Assembly (NCBI GenBank): GCA_934271725.1
Contig: CAKQSC010000067.1
Span: 1-5,605 of the forward strand
Source of the DNA: an uncultured Clostridia bacterium
GTDB lineage: Bacteria; Bacillota; Clostridia; Christensenellales; Borkfalkiaceae
DNA length: 5,605 bases
Reading direction: 5' to 3'
Below the pieces are notes generated by a model. That model was given only the letters and a program-made list of their open reading frames with translations, was not told the origin of the DNA and searched no databases. Positions 1 to 4,770 of the stretch are shown here, in pieces. Numbering within the stretch: position 1 is the first letter of the stretch; every line of letters starts with the position of its first letter. Both the position numbers and the translations under genes were made by a program.

Positions 1-77
1 AGAATACGGAAGTGTATCGAAGTGGTCATAACGGCCCTGACTCGAAATCAGGTAGCCTTCACGGGCTCGTGGGTTCG
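1..77 (+). repeat. Direct repeat A, copy 1 (5' flank plus first four-fifths of tRNA-Ser)
   Basis: Bases 1-77 reappear without a mismatch at 281-357, by direct reading of both stretches. The repeat covers 7 bases of 5' flank and the tRNA-Ser up to the TTCG of the T-loop. The repeat may extend left of the window. Copy 1 continues into the normal tRNA 3' end; copy 2 does not. Confidence 0.95.
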
Positions 78-96
78 AATCCCACCGCTTCCGCCA
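8..96 (+). tRNA. tRNA-Ser (anticodon CGA)
   Basis: This is a complete class II tRNA. The acceptor stem pairs GGAAGTG (8-14) with CGCTTCC (86-92), followed by discriminator G93 and an encoded CCA (94-96). The anticodon stem CCTGA/TCAGG (36-40/48-52) closes the 7-base loop CTCGAAA, giving anticodon CGA at 43-45, which reads the serine codon UCG. The long variable arm AGCC/GGCT (54-57/64-67) is typical of tRNA-Ser. The T arm is GTGGG-TTCGAAT-CCCAC (69-85). UCG codons are frequent in the genes downstream, so the isoacceptor fits the local codon use. The promoter lies outside the window, since only 7 bases precede the gene. A truncated second copy lies 280 bases further on. Confidence 0.96.
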
Positions 97-104
97 ACGC
101 AAAG

Positions 105-133
105 AAAGACGAACACTTGACGTTCGTCTTTTT
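105..133 (+). terminator. Rho-independent terminator of tRNA-Ser
   Basis: A perfect 10-bp stem, AAAGACGAAC (105-114) with GTTCGTCTTT (122-131), closes a 7-base loop and runs into five Ts (129-133). It begins 8 bases after the encoded CCA, where the tRNA transcript should end. The T-run is short and partly inside the stem, so termination strength is uncertain. Confidence 0.75.
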
Positions 134-144
134 CGTTGTGCGGG

Positions 145-268
145 CGTTGGGTGAGAACCCACGAGGGGTTCGGTCGTCTATGACGGACATACAACGACGG
201 GCAAAGTCCTGCCGAGGGGTTCCCTTTTACGGGAAACGGCAGTATCCCACCACGGAGAAGCGGTGAGG
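145..268 (+). other. Hairpin-rich spacer between tRNA copies; candidate structured RNA or repeat element
   Basis: No convincing protein is encoded here. Four consecutive hairpins can be drawn. (a) TGGGT-GAGA-ACCCA (148-161) has a GNRA-type tetraloop. (b) GTCGT/ACGAC with inner TATG/CATA spans 173-198. (c) CTGCCG/CGGCAG (209-214/237-242) encloses TTCCC/GGGAA (220-224/231-235). (d) CCCACC pairs with GGTGaGG at 246-268, with one bulge. An alternative GAACCC/GGGTTC pairing (155-160/166-171) competes with (a). The segment is bounded by a 10-base direct repeat, GGGTGAGAAC (149-158 and 268-277), and contains a second one, CGAGGGGTTC (162-171 and 213-222). I do not recognise it as RNase P, SRP, tmRNA, 6S or a T-box. 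It could be a small RNA, a tRNA-array spacer or a repetitive element; which is undecided. Confidence 0.35.
166..207 (+). repeat. Direct repeat B, copy 1 (42 bp, hairpin-forming)
   Basis: This 42-base stretch recurs at 351-392 with a single difference (C178 versus T363). It contains hairpin (b) of the spacer and ends at GCAAAGT. The first seven bases, GGGTTCG, are also the T-arm sequence of the tRNA (71-77), which is where the two repeats join in the downstream chimera. Confidence 0.92.
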
Positions 269-280
269 GGTGAGAACAAA

Positions 281-357
281 AGAATACGGAAGTGTATCGA
301 AGTGGTCATAACGGCCCTGACTCGAAATCAGGTAGCCTTCACGGGCTCGTGGGTTCG
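281..357 (+). repeat. Direct repeat A, copy 2
   Basis: Identical to bases 1-77. Sequence identity ends at GGGTTCG (351-357), where repeat B copy 2 takes over, so the two repeats overlap by that heptamer. Confidence 0.95.
288..357 (+). pseudogene. Truncated tRNA-Ser (CGA) copy lacking the 3' end
   Basis: This copy retains the acceptor 5' strand, D arm, anticodon arm with CGA, variable arm, and the first T-stem strand plus TTCG. It lacks the rest of the T-loop, the CCCAC strand, the CGCTTCC acceptor strand and CCA. The following bases (GTCGTTTATG...) offer no replacement pairing for GGAAGTG or GTGGG, so it cannot make a normal, chargeable tRNA. The missing 95 bases correspond to 78-172 of the upstream copy. 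That fits duplication of a unit of about 280 bp followed by a deletion between the two GGGTTCG heptamers. The mechanism is inference; the truncation is read directly. Confidence 0.88.
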
Positions 358-392
358 GTCGTTTATGACGGACATACAACGACGGGCAAAGT
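351..392 (+). repeat. Direct repeat B, copy 2 (42 bp)
   Basis: A copy of 166-207 with one change. The hairpin is GTCGT/ACGAC (358-362/379-383) with inner TATG/CATA (364-367/373-376) and loop ACGGA. T363 can pair with A378 if C377 bulges, so this copy can form a slightly longer stem than copy 1. After 392 the sequence diverges into the A-rich lead of the terminator at 406-446. Confidence 0.92.
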
Positions 393-405
393 ACGGTTAA
401 AAAAT

Positions 406-446
406 AAAGAGCATACTTTGAGGAGTCCTCAAAGTATGCTCTTTTT
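406..446. terminator. Strong, probably bidirectional Rho-independent terminator
   Basis: A perfect 19-bp inverted repeat (arms 406-424 and 426-444, centred on G425) is followed by a T-run (442-446). On the other strand the A-rich stretch 396-408 becomes a T-rich tail. It can therefore end rightward transcripts from the tRNA region and leftward transcripts from the small membrane-protein gene at 619-906. In practice the innermost few pairs would open to make a loop. Confidence 0.9.
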
Positions 447-618
447 GCATTAAAATTATTAAGCAAACGGTTTTCGGAAAGATAATTTCGCTACGTTATC
501 GTTTATACCTTTTTGTTACCCTTATTATGCCTTTGCGGTTACGCGTCCTTGCAGTGCGCGGAGCGGGCGTTACGCCGTTTATACTTAGACGTCTTTACTT
601 TTTTGCTCTTAAACGGTT
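447..618. other. Intergenic stretch with no recognisable gene
   Basis: This lies between the bidirectional terminator and the stop codon of the leftward gene, so it probably forms that gene's 3' untranslated region. There is a short GGCGT-t-ACGCC palindrome (566-576) without a T-run, and a 10-base word, AAACGGTTTT, at 465-474 and again at 611-620. No plausible start, ribosome site or protein motif is visible. Confidence 0.6.
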
Positions 619-906
619 TTATTTTTTCGATTTATTCTTTTTGTATATTACGTAAGCCAAAGTTTCCGCAATCGATATACAGCATATAGTTACGGCAACG
701 GTAATGCCTATGATCGCCCCGCTTTCAACCGGAGCTTTTTTCTCGACTGCGGGTAGTTTTTCAATAGTCAAATCGGTAAGTTCCGCACCGTTTACGTCAA
801 AGTGTTTGCCACACGTTTCGCAGTCTTTGTGCGCGATAACGCCCATACATAAAAGCAAGGCGAAAAGGACGGAAAGTAATATAAACCGACTTGTTTTGAT
901 TTTCAT
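619..906 (-). CDS. Small membrane protein with CxxC motif, unknown function
   Basis: I do not recognise a family for this 95-residue protein. Residues about 7-25 are strongly hydrophobic after a short basic N-terminus (MKIKTSR) and look like an uncleaved anchor or signal peptide. Residues 26-62 form a polar segment with a cysteine pair, CETC (C29, C32), directly followed by GKHF, which could bind metal or form a disulfide. Residues about 63-88 form a second membrane helix, and the tail KKNKSKK is basic, suggesting both ends are cytoplasmic with the CxxC loop outside. The LLLC at 17-20 lacks the small residue before Cys expected of a lipobox. The start is supported by GGAAG (912-916) 5 bases upstream of the ATG. 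It is transcribed divergently from the glycosidase operon. Two-helix topology and a good ribosome site argue that it is real, but no homologue can be named. Confidence 0.62.
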   Translation of the reverse strand: MKIKTSRFILLSVLFALLLCMGVIAHKDCETCGKHFDVNGAELTDLTIEKLPAVEKKAPVESGAIIGITVAVTICCISIAETLAYVIYKKNKSKK

Positions 907-981
907 AAAGACTTCCGAATTATATAATATGCGCCGTATTAAAAGAAAAGGAGCGTTAAGCGTCGGACGATTCGTTTTTTG

Positions 982-995
982 TTTGTCGCGACAAA
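982..995. promoter_or_regulatory. 14-bp perfect palindrome, candidate operator
   Basis: TTTGTCGCGACAAA is a perfect dyad in an otherwise AT-rich divergent intergenic region. It lies just downstream of the predicted leftward promoter, at roughly +12 to +25 of that transcript, a classical repressor position. It is about 75 bases upstream of the small membrane protein's ATG. No named regulator's consensus can be assigned with confidence. Confidence 0.45.
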
Positions 996-1013
996 ACGTT
1001 CTTTTCTACGGTT

Positions 1014-1042
1014 ATGATAACATACCGTACGGACATTTGCAA
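1014..1042 (-). promoter_or_regulatory. Predicted sigma-A type promoter for the leftward membrane-protein gene
   Basis: On the minus strand there is a TTGCAA -35 box (1037-1042), a 17-base spacer and a TATCAT -10 box (1014-1019). TG lies one base before the -10 (1021-1022), making an extended -10. The start point would be near 1007, leaving a leader of about 100 bases. A 1-bp-centred dyad, GTTAT-g-ATAAC (1011-1021), overlaps the -10. A perfect TATAAT at 919-924 on the same strand sits too close to the ATG to give a leader containing the ribosome site, so this upstream match is preferred. Confidence 0.5.
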
Positions 1043-1119
1043 GTTTTTTTGTAATTTGCCCGAATAAAGTCGATGACGGTGTATATTTTTTATCCGAAAA
1101 ATAATCGTGGCGATATTCG

Positions 1120-1147
1120 TTGACAGAAAATTAAAAAATGTTATAAT
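1120..1147 (+). promoter_or_regulatory. Near-consensus promoter of the glycosidase operon
   Basis: A perfect TTGACA (1120-1125), a 16-base spacer and a perfect TATAAT (1142-1147) with TG at 1139-1140 form an extended -10. This is close to the ideal vegetative sigma factor promoter. Transcription would start near 1154, giving a leader of about 70 bases before the GH20 start codon. A promoter this strong upstream of catabolic genes usually needs repression, and repeats lie directly at the start point. Confidence 0.88.
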
Positions 1148-1148
1148 T

Positions 1149-1168
1149 AAAATATACGAAAATATACG
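1149..1168 (+). repeat. Tandem 10-bp direct repeat at the transcription start
   Basis: AAAATATACG occurs twice back to back (1149-1158 and 1159-1168), starting two bases after the -10 box and covering the predicted start point. The spacing is about one helical turn, so a protein could read both copies on the same DNA face. A repressor operator is a reasonable inference, though chance repetition in AT-rich sequence is possible. Confidence 0.5.
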
Positions 1169-1196
1169 GCGAATAAAAGCGACGAAACGTCGCCGT
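1166..1196 (+). promoter_or_regulatory. Leader region with two mutually exclusive hairpins
   Basis: GCGACG-aaa-CGTCGC (1179-1193) forms a 6-bp stem with a 3-base loop. ACGGCG (1166-1171) can instead pair with CGCCGT (1191-1196), and the two stems share 1191-1193. No T-run follows, so this is not a transcription attenuator. It ends 19 bases before the ribosome site and may only protect the 5' end. Confidence 0.3.
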
Positions 1197-1215
1197 TAAA
1201 GTTTGAAAAAACGAC

Positions 1216-1219
1216 GGAG
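1216..1219 (+). promoter_or_regulatory. Ribosome binding site of the GH20 gene
   Basis: GGAG lies 6 bases before the ATG at 1226. This spacing fixes the start codon and rules out M9 of the protein as the likelier start. Confidence 0.8.
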
Positions 1220-1225
1220 AAAATT

Positions 1226-2839
1226 ATGAAAAAAACACATTTTTGCGCTATGGCGGACTGTTCGAGAAACGCCGTTATGAAACCCGAAAAGGTTAAAGAA
1301 TTCGCTACGTACCTTAAAAAACTCGGGTACGATTCTTTAATGCTTTATACGGAAGATACTTACGAAGTCGACGGAGAGCCTTATTTCGGGTATTTTCGCG
1401 GAAGATACGGCAAAGAGGAACTTAAAGACGCGGACGCGTATCTTAAAAGCATAGGAATGGAACTTATTCCGTGCGTGCAGACGCTTGCGCACCTTAAAAA
1501 TATTTTCAGGTGGGGCAAATACTGCGAGATAAGAGACGCGGAGGACGTGTTGCTTTGCGGTAACGAGAGGACTTATACCCTCATCGATAATATGTTTAAA
1601 ACGATAAGCGAATGTTTTTCTTCCAAAACGGTGCATATCGGTATGGATGAGGCGTTTTTTCTCGGACTCGGAAAATATCTTGCGATAAACGGCTATGAAG
1701 AAAGGACTAAAATACTTTTAAAACACCTTGAAAAGGTTTGCGGAATCGCGAAAAAACACGGGCTTAAACCCGTTATGTGGTCGGATATGTTTTTCAGGCT
1801 TGCCAACGGCGGAGAATATTACCCGAAAGAGGGCGAAGAAATGCGCCTTAACGCCGACGTTAAGGAACTGATACCCGAAGATTTAGGGCTTGTATACTGG
1901 GATTATTATCACACGGACGAAAAGGTTTACGACAAAATGTTCAAAGGACATAACTCGCTTACGGACAACGTATGGTTCGCGGGCGGATTATGGACGTGGG
2001 CGGGATTCTGCCCCGTAAACGAATATGCGAAATCGGTTACGAAACCCGCAATGATTTCCGCAAGGGAAAACGGAGCGAAGAACGTTATAATGACTCTTTG
2101 GGGAGACAACGGCGGGGAATGTTCTATGTTTTCCGTTTTGCCGACGCTTTTCTACGCAAAAAAGATTTACGACGGCGAAACCGACGAAGACGTTATAAAA
2201 AAAGAGTTTTTCGACCTGACGGGAGAGAATTACGACGATATGCTTTTGCTTTCCCTTCCGAACGAAATAGTTTCCTGCCCCGACAGACCGGTAAACCCGT
2301 GCAAATACGTGCTGTATACGGATTTGTTCGCAAGCGCTCTTTCGACCGCTTTTCCGGACGGCGGTGCGGAAAAATACGCCGAATATGCCGAAATGTTAAG
2401 AAACGTAAAGTCGAAAAACTTCGGATATCTGTTCGATTATACGGCGAAACTGTGCGACGTGTTGTCCGCAAAATATACTCTTCATTCGGATATAAGAAAG
2501 GGGTACGAGGAAAAAGACAAGGCGTTGCTTAAAAGTTGCGTTAAGAGAATAGACGAATGTATCGTTAAACTCGAAGCGTTTTATAAATCCTTTGAAACCG
2601 TATGGTTTAAGGAAAGAAAGCAATACGGTTTTGACGTGCAGGACGTAAGGCTCGGCGGACTCGAAAAGAGAATGACGGCGTGCAGAAAAAGGCTTGAAAA
2701 ATATCTTGACGGGGAACTCGACAAAATAGACGAGTTGGAAGAAAAACTGCTAGATTTCCTTGAAAAGGGCGAACCGTTCGGAAAGAAAGCCATAATTTAT
2801 AACGGCTGGGCGAGCAACGTAACGCACAACAATATCTGA
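1226..2839 (+). CDS. GH20 beta-N-acetylhexosaminidase, GcnA-like, cytoplasmic
   Basis: A 537-residue glycoside hydrolase family 20 enzyme that removes terminal beta-linked GlcNAc (or GalNAc) from oligosaccharides. The TIM barrel starts almost at residue 1: DCSRNAVM (11-18), YTEDTYEVDGEPYFGY (41-56) and IPCVQTLAHL (81-90) are characteristic of the GcnA-like branch. The catalytic pair sits in HIGMDEA (137-143). D141 would orient the substrate acetamido group and E142 would be the acid/base in the family's substrate-assisted mechanism. Tryptophan-rich strand ends MWSDMF (184-189), YWDYY (224-228), GLWTWAG (254-260) and LWGDNGGECS (291-300) line the sugar pocket. Residues about 320-537 look mostly helical, as in the C-terminal part of GcnA. 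There is no signal peptide or membrane segment, so it should act on imported sugars. It is first in the operon, behind the strong promoter and a GGAG site. The family assignment is firm; exact linkage preference is not visible. Confidence 0.93.
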   Translation: MKKTHFCAMADCSRNAVMKPEKVKEFATYLKKLGYDSLMLYTEDTYEVDGEPYFGYFRGRYGKEELKDADAYLKSIGMELIPCVQTLAHLKNIFRWGKYCEIRDAEDVLLCGNERTYTLIDNMFKTISECFSSKTVHIGMDEAFFLGLGKYLAINGYEERTKILLKHLEKVCGIAKKHGLKPVMWSDMFFRLANGGEYYPKEGEEMRLNADVKELIPEDLGLVYWDYYHTDEKVYDKMFKGHNSLTDNVWFAGGLWTWAGFCPVNEYAKSVTKPAMISARENGAKNVIMTLWGDNGGECSMFSVLPTLFYAKKIYDGETDEDVIKKEFFDLTGENYDDMLLLSLPNEIVSCPDRPVNPCKYVLYTDLFASALSTAFPDGGAEKYAEYAEMLRNVKSKNFGYLFDYTAKLCDVLSAKYTLHSDIRKGYEEKDKALLKSCVKRIDECIVKLEAFYKSFETVWFKERKQYGFDVQDVRLGGLEKRMTACRKRLEKYLDGELDKIDELEEKLLDFLEKGEPFGKKAIIYNGWASNVTHNNI

Positions 2840-2863
2840 CGCGCCCGGTATGCGGTAAAAAAT

Positions 2864-3676
2864 ATGCTTAAAGATTTAGAAGAAACCGTCGGCAAAGATT
2901 ACGAAAAAGTCAAAACAGAATACAATTACCACTGTCATAACTATTTGTGCAATCACGCGGTGGGTAACGTTTGCGATTACGTGAAAGAGGCTGTAAAGAA
3001 CGGTTTGAAAGTCATAGGGGTGTCCGACCACGCGGTTTTTCCCGCGCTTGAAGACGCAAACCTACCTTATCTCAACGTGAAAGACGCGGATAAACTTTAT
3101 TTACCTCAATTCGACGAGGCGAACGAGGCGTTCGGCGACAAGATAACGGTAAAAAAGGGATTTGAACTCGAATATCTCGAAAACAGCGACGACGTTTACG
3201 AAAATCTGCTTAAAAAAGTAGATTATCTTATTCTCGGCGAACATTACGTAAAAATAGACGGCAGGCAATTATTCGCCTTTTCGGAACATACCGTTTCCGA
3301 CGCGGTAAGGGTTTACGACCTTATGATAAAGGGAGTAAAGACGGGATATTTTAAGATTTGCGCTCACCCCGATCTTATATATTCGAGAACCGTCGGCGAC
3401 GACGGAAGAGTCCTCGATAAACTAACCGAACTTATCGCGGAGTGTAAAGAAAAAGGCGTTCTTACCGAACTCAACGCAAACGGTTTAAGGTGCAATCACG
3501 AGTGGTATCCGACGGACGAACTCGTAAGTATCTGCAAAAAACTCGGCGCGAAAGTAATAGTGTCTTCCGATAACCACAGACCGGAATGGCTTTGCGACGA
3601 ATATATGAAAAAACTGTTATGCTACGCGGTTAAAAAGGGACTTGACGTGGCGAAAAGGGAAGAAATAAAAATATAG
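2864..3676 (+). CDS. PHP-family phosphatase, histidinol-phosphatase (HisJ)-like
   Basis: A 270-residue PHP-domain metal-dependent phosphoesterase. The metal-ligand set is complete: YHCHN (H23, H25), NHA (H31), SDHA (D55, H56), FELEY (E101/E103), GEHY (H127), AHPD (H168) and SSDNH (D236, H238). The early CNHAVG...YV...A, ELNANGLR (202-209) and SSDNHRPEWL (234-243) fit the HisJ/HisK histidinol-phosphate phosphatase branch, and the length is normal for it. No other histidine gene is present, and it sits 24 bases after a GH20 gene and 6 bases before manA, so a sugar-phosphate substrate is equally possible. No good Shine-Dalgarno sequence precedes the ATG (upstream is GCGGTAAAAAAT), and no other start is available before H23, so translation may depend on the preceding gene. 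Residues 1-18 are an acidic/basic extension ahead of the first strand. Fold is certain, substrate is not. Confidence 0.87.
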   Translation: MLKDLEETVGKDYEKVKTEYNYHCHNYLCNHAVGNVCDYVKEAVKNGLKVIGVSDHAVFPALEDANLPYLNVKDADKLYLPQFDEANEAFGDKITVKKGFELEYLENSDDVYENLLKKVDYLILGEHYVKIDGRQLFAFSEHTVSDAVRVYDLMIKGVKTGYFKICAHPDLIYSRTVGDDGRVLDKLTELIAECKEKGVLTELNANGLRCNHEWYPTDELVSICKKLGAKVIVSSDNHRPEWLCDEYMKKLLCYAVKKGLDVAKREEIKI

Positions 3677-3682
3677 GTTGAT

Positions 3683-4750
3683 ATGAAAATAGAAAAATTA
3701 TATCCCGAGGTGAAAGATTATCTTTGGGGCGGAAAAAAACTTAAAGAAAAATATCACAAAATTACGGATAAAGAGGTTTGCGCGGAAAGTTGGGAGTTGT
3801 CTTTCCATAAAGACGGGCTTACGAAACTTTCGGACGGAAGAACGCTTAAAGATACGGCAACCGCAAACGACGTAGGCTCGAACGCTACGGGATTCGAGTT
3901 TTTTCCTCTCCTCGTCAAACTCATAGACGCGCAAAAAAATCTCTCCGTGCAAGTCCACCCGAGCGACGAGTACGCTTTGAAAAACGAAAAAAGTTTCGGA
4001 AAAACGGAAGCCTGGTATATAGTCGACGCGGACGAAAACGCGAGCATATATCTCGGATTCAAAAGAGACGTTACGGAAGCCGAACTCGAAAACGCCGTTG
4101 CGGACGGCACGATTACGGATTTACTCAACGAATATAAAGTCAAAAAGGGCGAATGTTATTTCATTCCGTCGGGAACGATGCACGGAATCAACGCCGGGTG
4201 CGTGATATGCGAGGTGCAACAAAACAGCAACCTTACGTACAGAGTGTACGATTATAACCGCGTCGACAAGAACGGTAACAAGAGAGAATTGCACGTAGAC
4301 AAGGCGTTAAAGGTTACGAATCTCAAAAAATACGCGCCCGTAAAAACGGATGGCGAAAGGCTTGCACTCAACAAATATTTTACTTTGTCGAGGTTGCGTT
4401 TAAACGGAAAAACGAGCGTTTATGCGGACGAAAAATCTTTCAGATGCCTTACTCTCGTCGACGGAACCTGCGCCGTAAACGGCAAAGAAATGCTTTTGGG
4501 CGACAGTTTTTTCGTGCCTGCGGGTACGGGAGAAGTCGCGCTTGACGGAAGTGGCGACGTTCTTATTTCGGAAGTGAGAAAATATTACGTAAAAACGGAA
4601 GAAAGCGACGGACGAATAAGGGTAACGCTCGTTGACGATAACGGCGTAAAAATCGACGAAAAGACGGCGGTTAACGGCGAAAAGAGCGCGCGGGACTTGG
4701 AAAAAGAGATTTTAAAAGAGAAAAGAATGACGGAAAGCGATTTGTCCTGA
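3683..4750 (+). CDS. manA: Mannose-6-phosphate isomerase, type I (class I PMI)
   Basis: A 355-residue enzyme interconverting mannose-6-phosphate and fructose-6-phosphate in the cytoplasm, linking mannose use to glycolysis and to activated mannose synthesis. Family marks: DYLWGG near the N-terminus (12-17); the zinc site Q90 and H92 in SVQVHPSDEYA, E109 in KTEAWY, and H167 in SGTMHGI; and the active-site arginine motif TYRVYDYNR (185-193). The cupin core ends near residue 298 (DVLISEV), where short Firmicute ManA proteins of about 315 residues normally stop. Residues 299-355 form a charged extension with strand-like RIRVTLVDD (311-319) followed by a probable helix, not expected in the family. 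The gene starts 6 bases after the PHP stop codon with only AGG (overlapping that TAG) as ribosome site, so the two are probably translationally coupled. The 20-base gap to the fucosidase indicates one operon. Confidence 0.94.
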   Translation: MKIEKLYPEVKDYLWGGKKLKEKYHKITDKEVCAESWELSFHKDGLTKLSDGRTLKDTATANDVGSNATGFEFFPLLVKLIDAQKNLSVQVHPSDEYALKNEKSFGKTEAWYIVDADENASIYLGFKRDVTEAELENAVADGTITDLLNEYKVKKGECYFIPSGTMHGINAGCVICEVQQNSNLTYRVYDYNRVDKNGNKRELHVDKALKVTNLKKYAPVKTDGERLALNKYFTLSRLRLNGKTSVYADEKSFRCLTLVDGTCAVNGKEMLLGDSFFVPAGTGEVALDGSGDVLISEVRKYYVKTEESDGRIRVTLVDDNGVKIDEKTAVNGEKSARDLEKEILKEKRMTESDLS

Positions 4751-4756
4751 ACGTTT

Positions 4757-4763
4757 AAGGAGA
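4757..4763 (+). promoter_or_regulatory. Strong ribosome binding site of the fucosidase gene
   Basis: AAGGAGA lies 7 bases ahead of the ATG at 4771. It is the strongest Shine-Dalgarno match in the operon and fixes the start of the GH29 gene, contrasting with the weak sites before the two preceding genes. Confidence 0.88.
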
Positions 4764-4770
4764 TTATAAT

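Noticed and set aside
12..266. 84-codon open frame over the tRNA and spacer
   Set aside because: It runs through a complete tRNA and several hairpins, has no ribosome site, and its protein has no recognisable features.
1..392. Possible att sites of an integrated element formed by the tRNA repeats
   Set aside because: The shared part is the tRNA 5' end, not the 3' end. The 280 bases between the copies hold no integrase or other genes, so duplication and deletion explain the pattern better.
148..392. Possible CRISPR array from the direct repeats
   Set aside because: There are only two copies of each repeat, of unequal length, overlapping tRNA sequence, with no regular spacers and no cas genes.
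227..466. 79-codon leftward open frame
   Set aside because: It crosses the truncated tRNA copy and the strong inverted-repeat terminator, with no start signal; not a gene.
465..620. AAACGGTTTT occurring at 465-474 and 611-620
   Set aside because: A 10-base AT-rich word repeated once in a short interval is easily chance, and no flanking structure supports it.
919..928. Perfect TATAAT on both strands next to the membrane-protein start
   Set aside because: On the minus strand it would start the transcript at about the ribosome site, and no -35 box is present at the right distance on either strand.
704..1054. 116-codon rightward open frame opposite the small membrane protein
   Set aside because: It is antisense to the better-supported leftward gene and then runs through the predicted divergent promoter. 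It has no Shine-Dalgarno sequence and no coherent protein character.
1203..1219. Catabolite-repression (cre)-like sequence near TGAAAAAACGACGG
   Set aside because: It has an extra base relative to the cre dyad and lacks the right half-site; too weak to call.
1972..2532. 186-codon open frame inside the GH20 gene
   Set aside because: It is a shifted-frame shadow; the arginine-rich composition reflects CG-rich codons of the GH20 gene read out of frame.
3754..4143. 129-codon leftward open frame opposite manA
   Set aside because: Antisense to all the catalytic motifs of manA, with a serine-rich composition typical of an antisense shadow.
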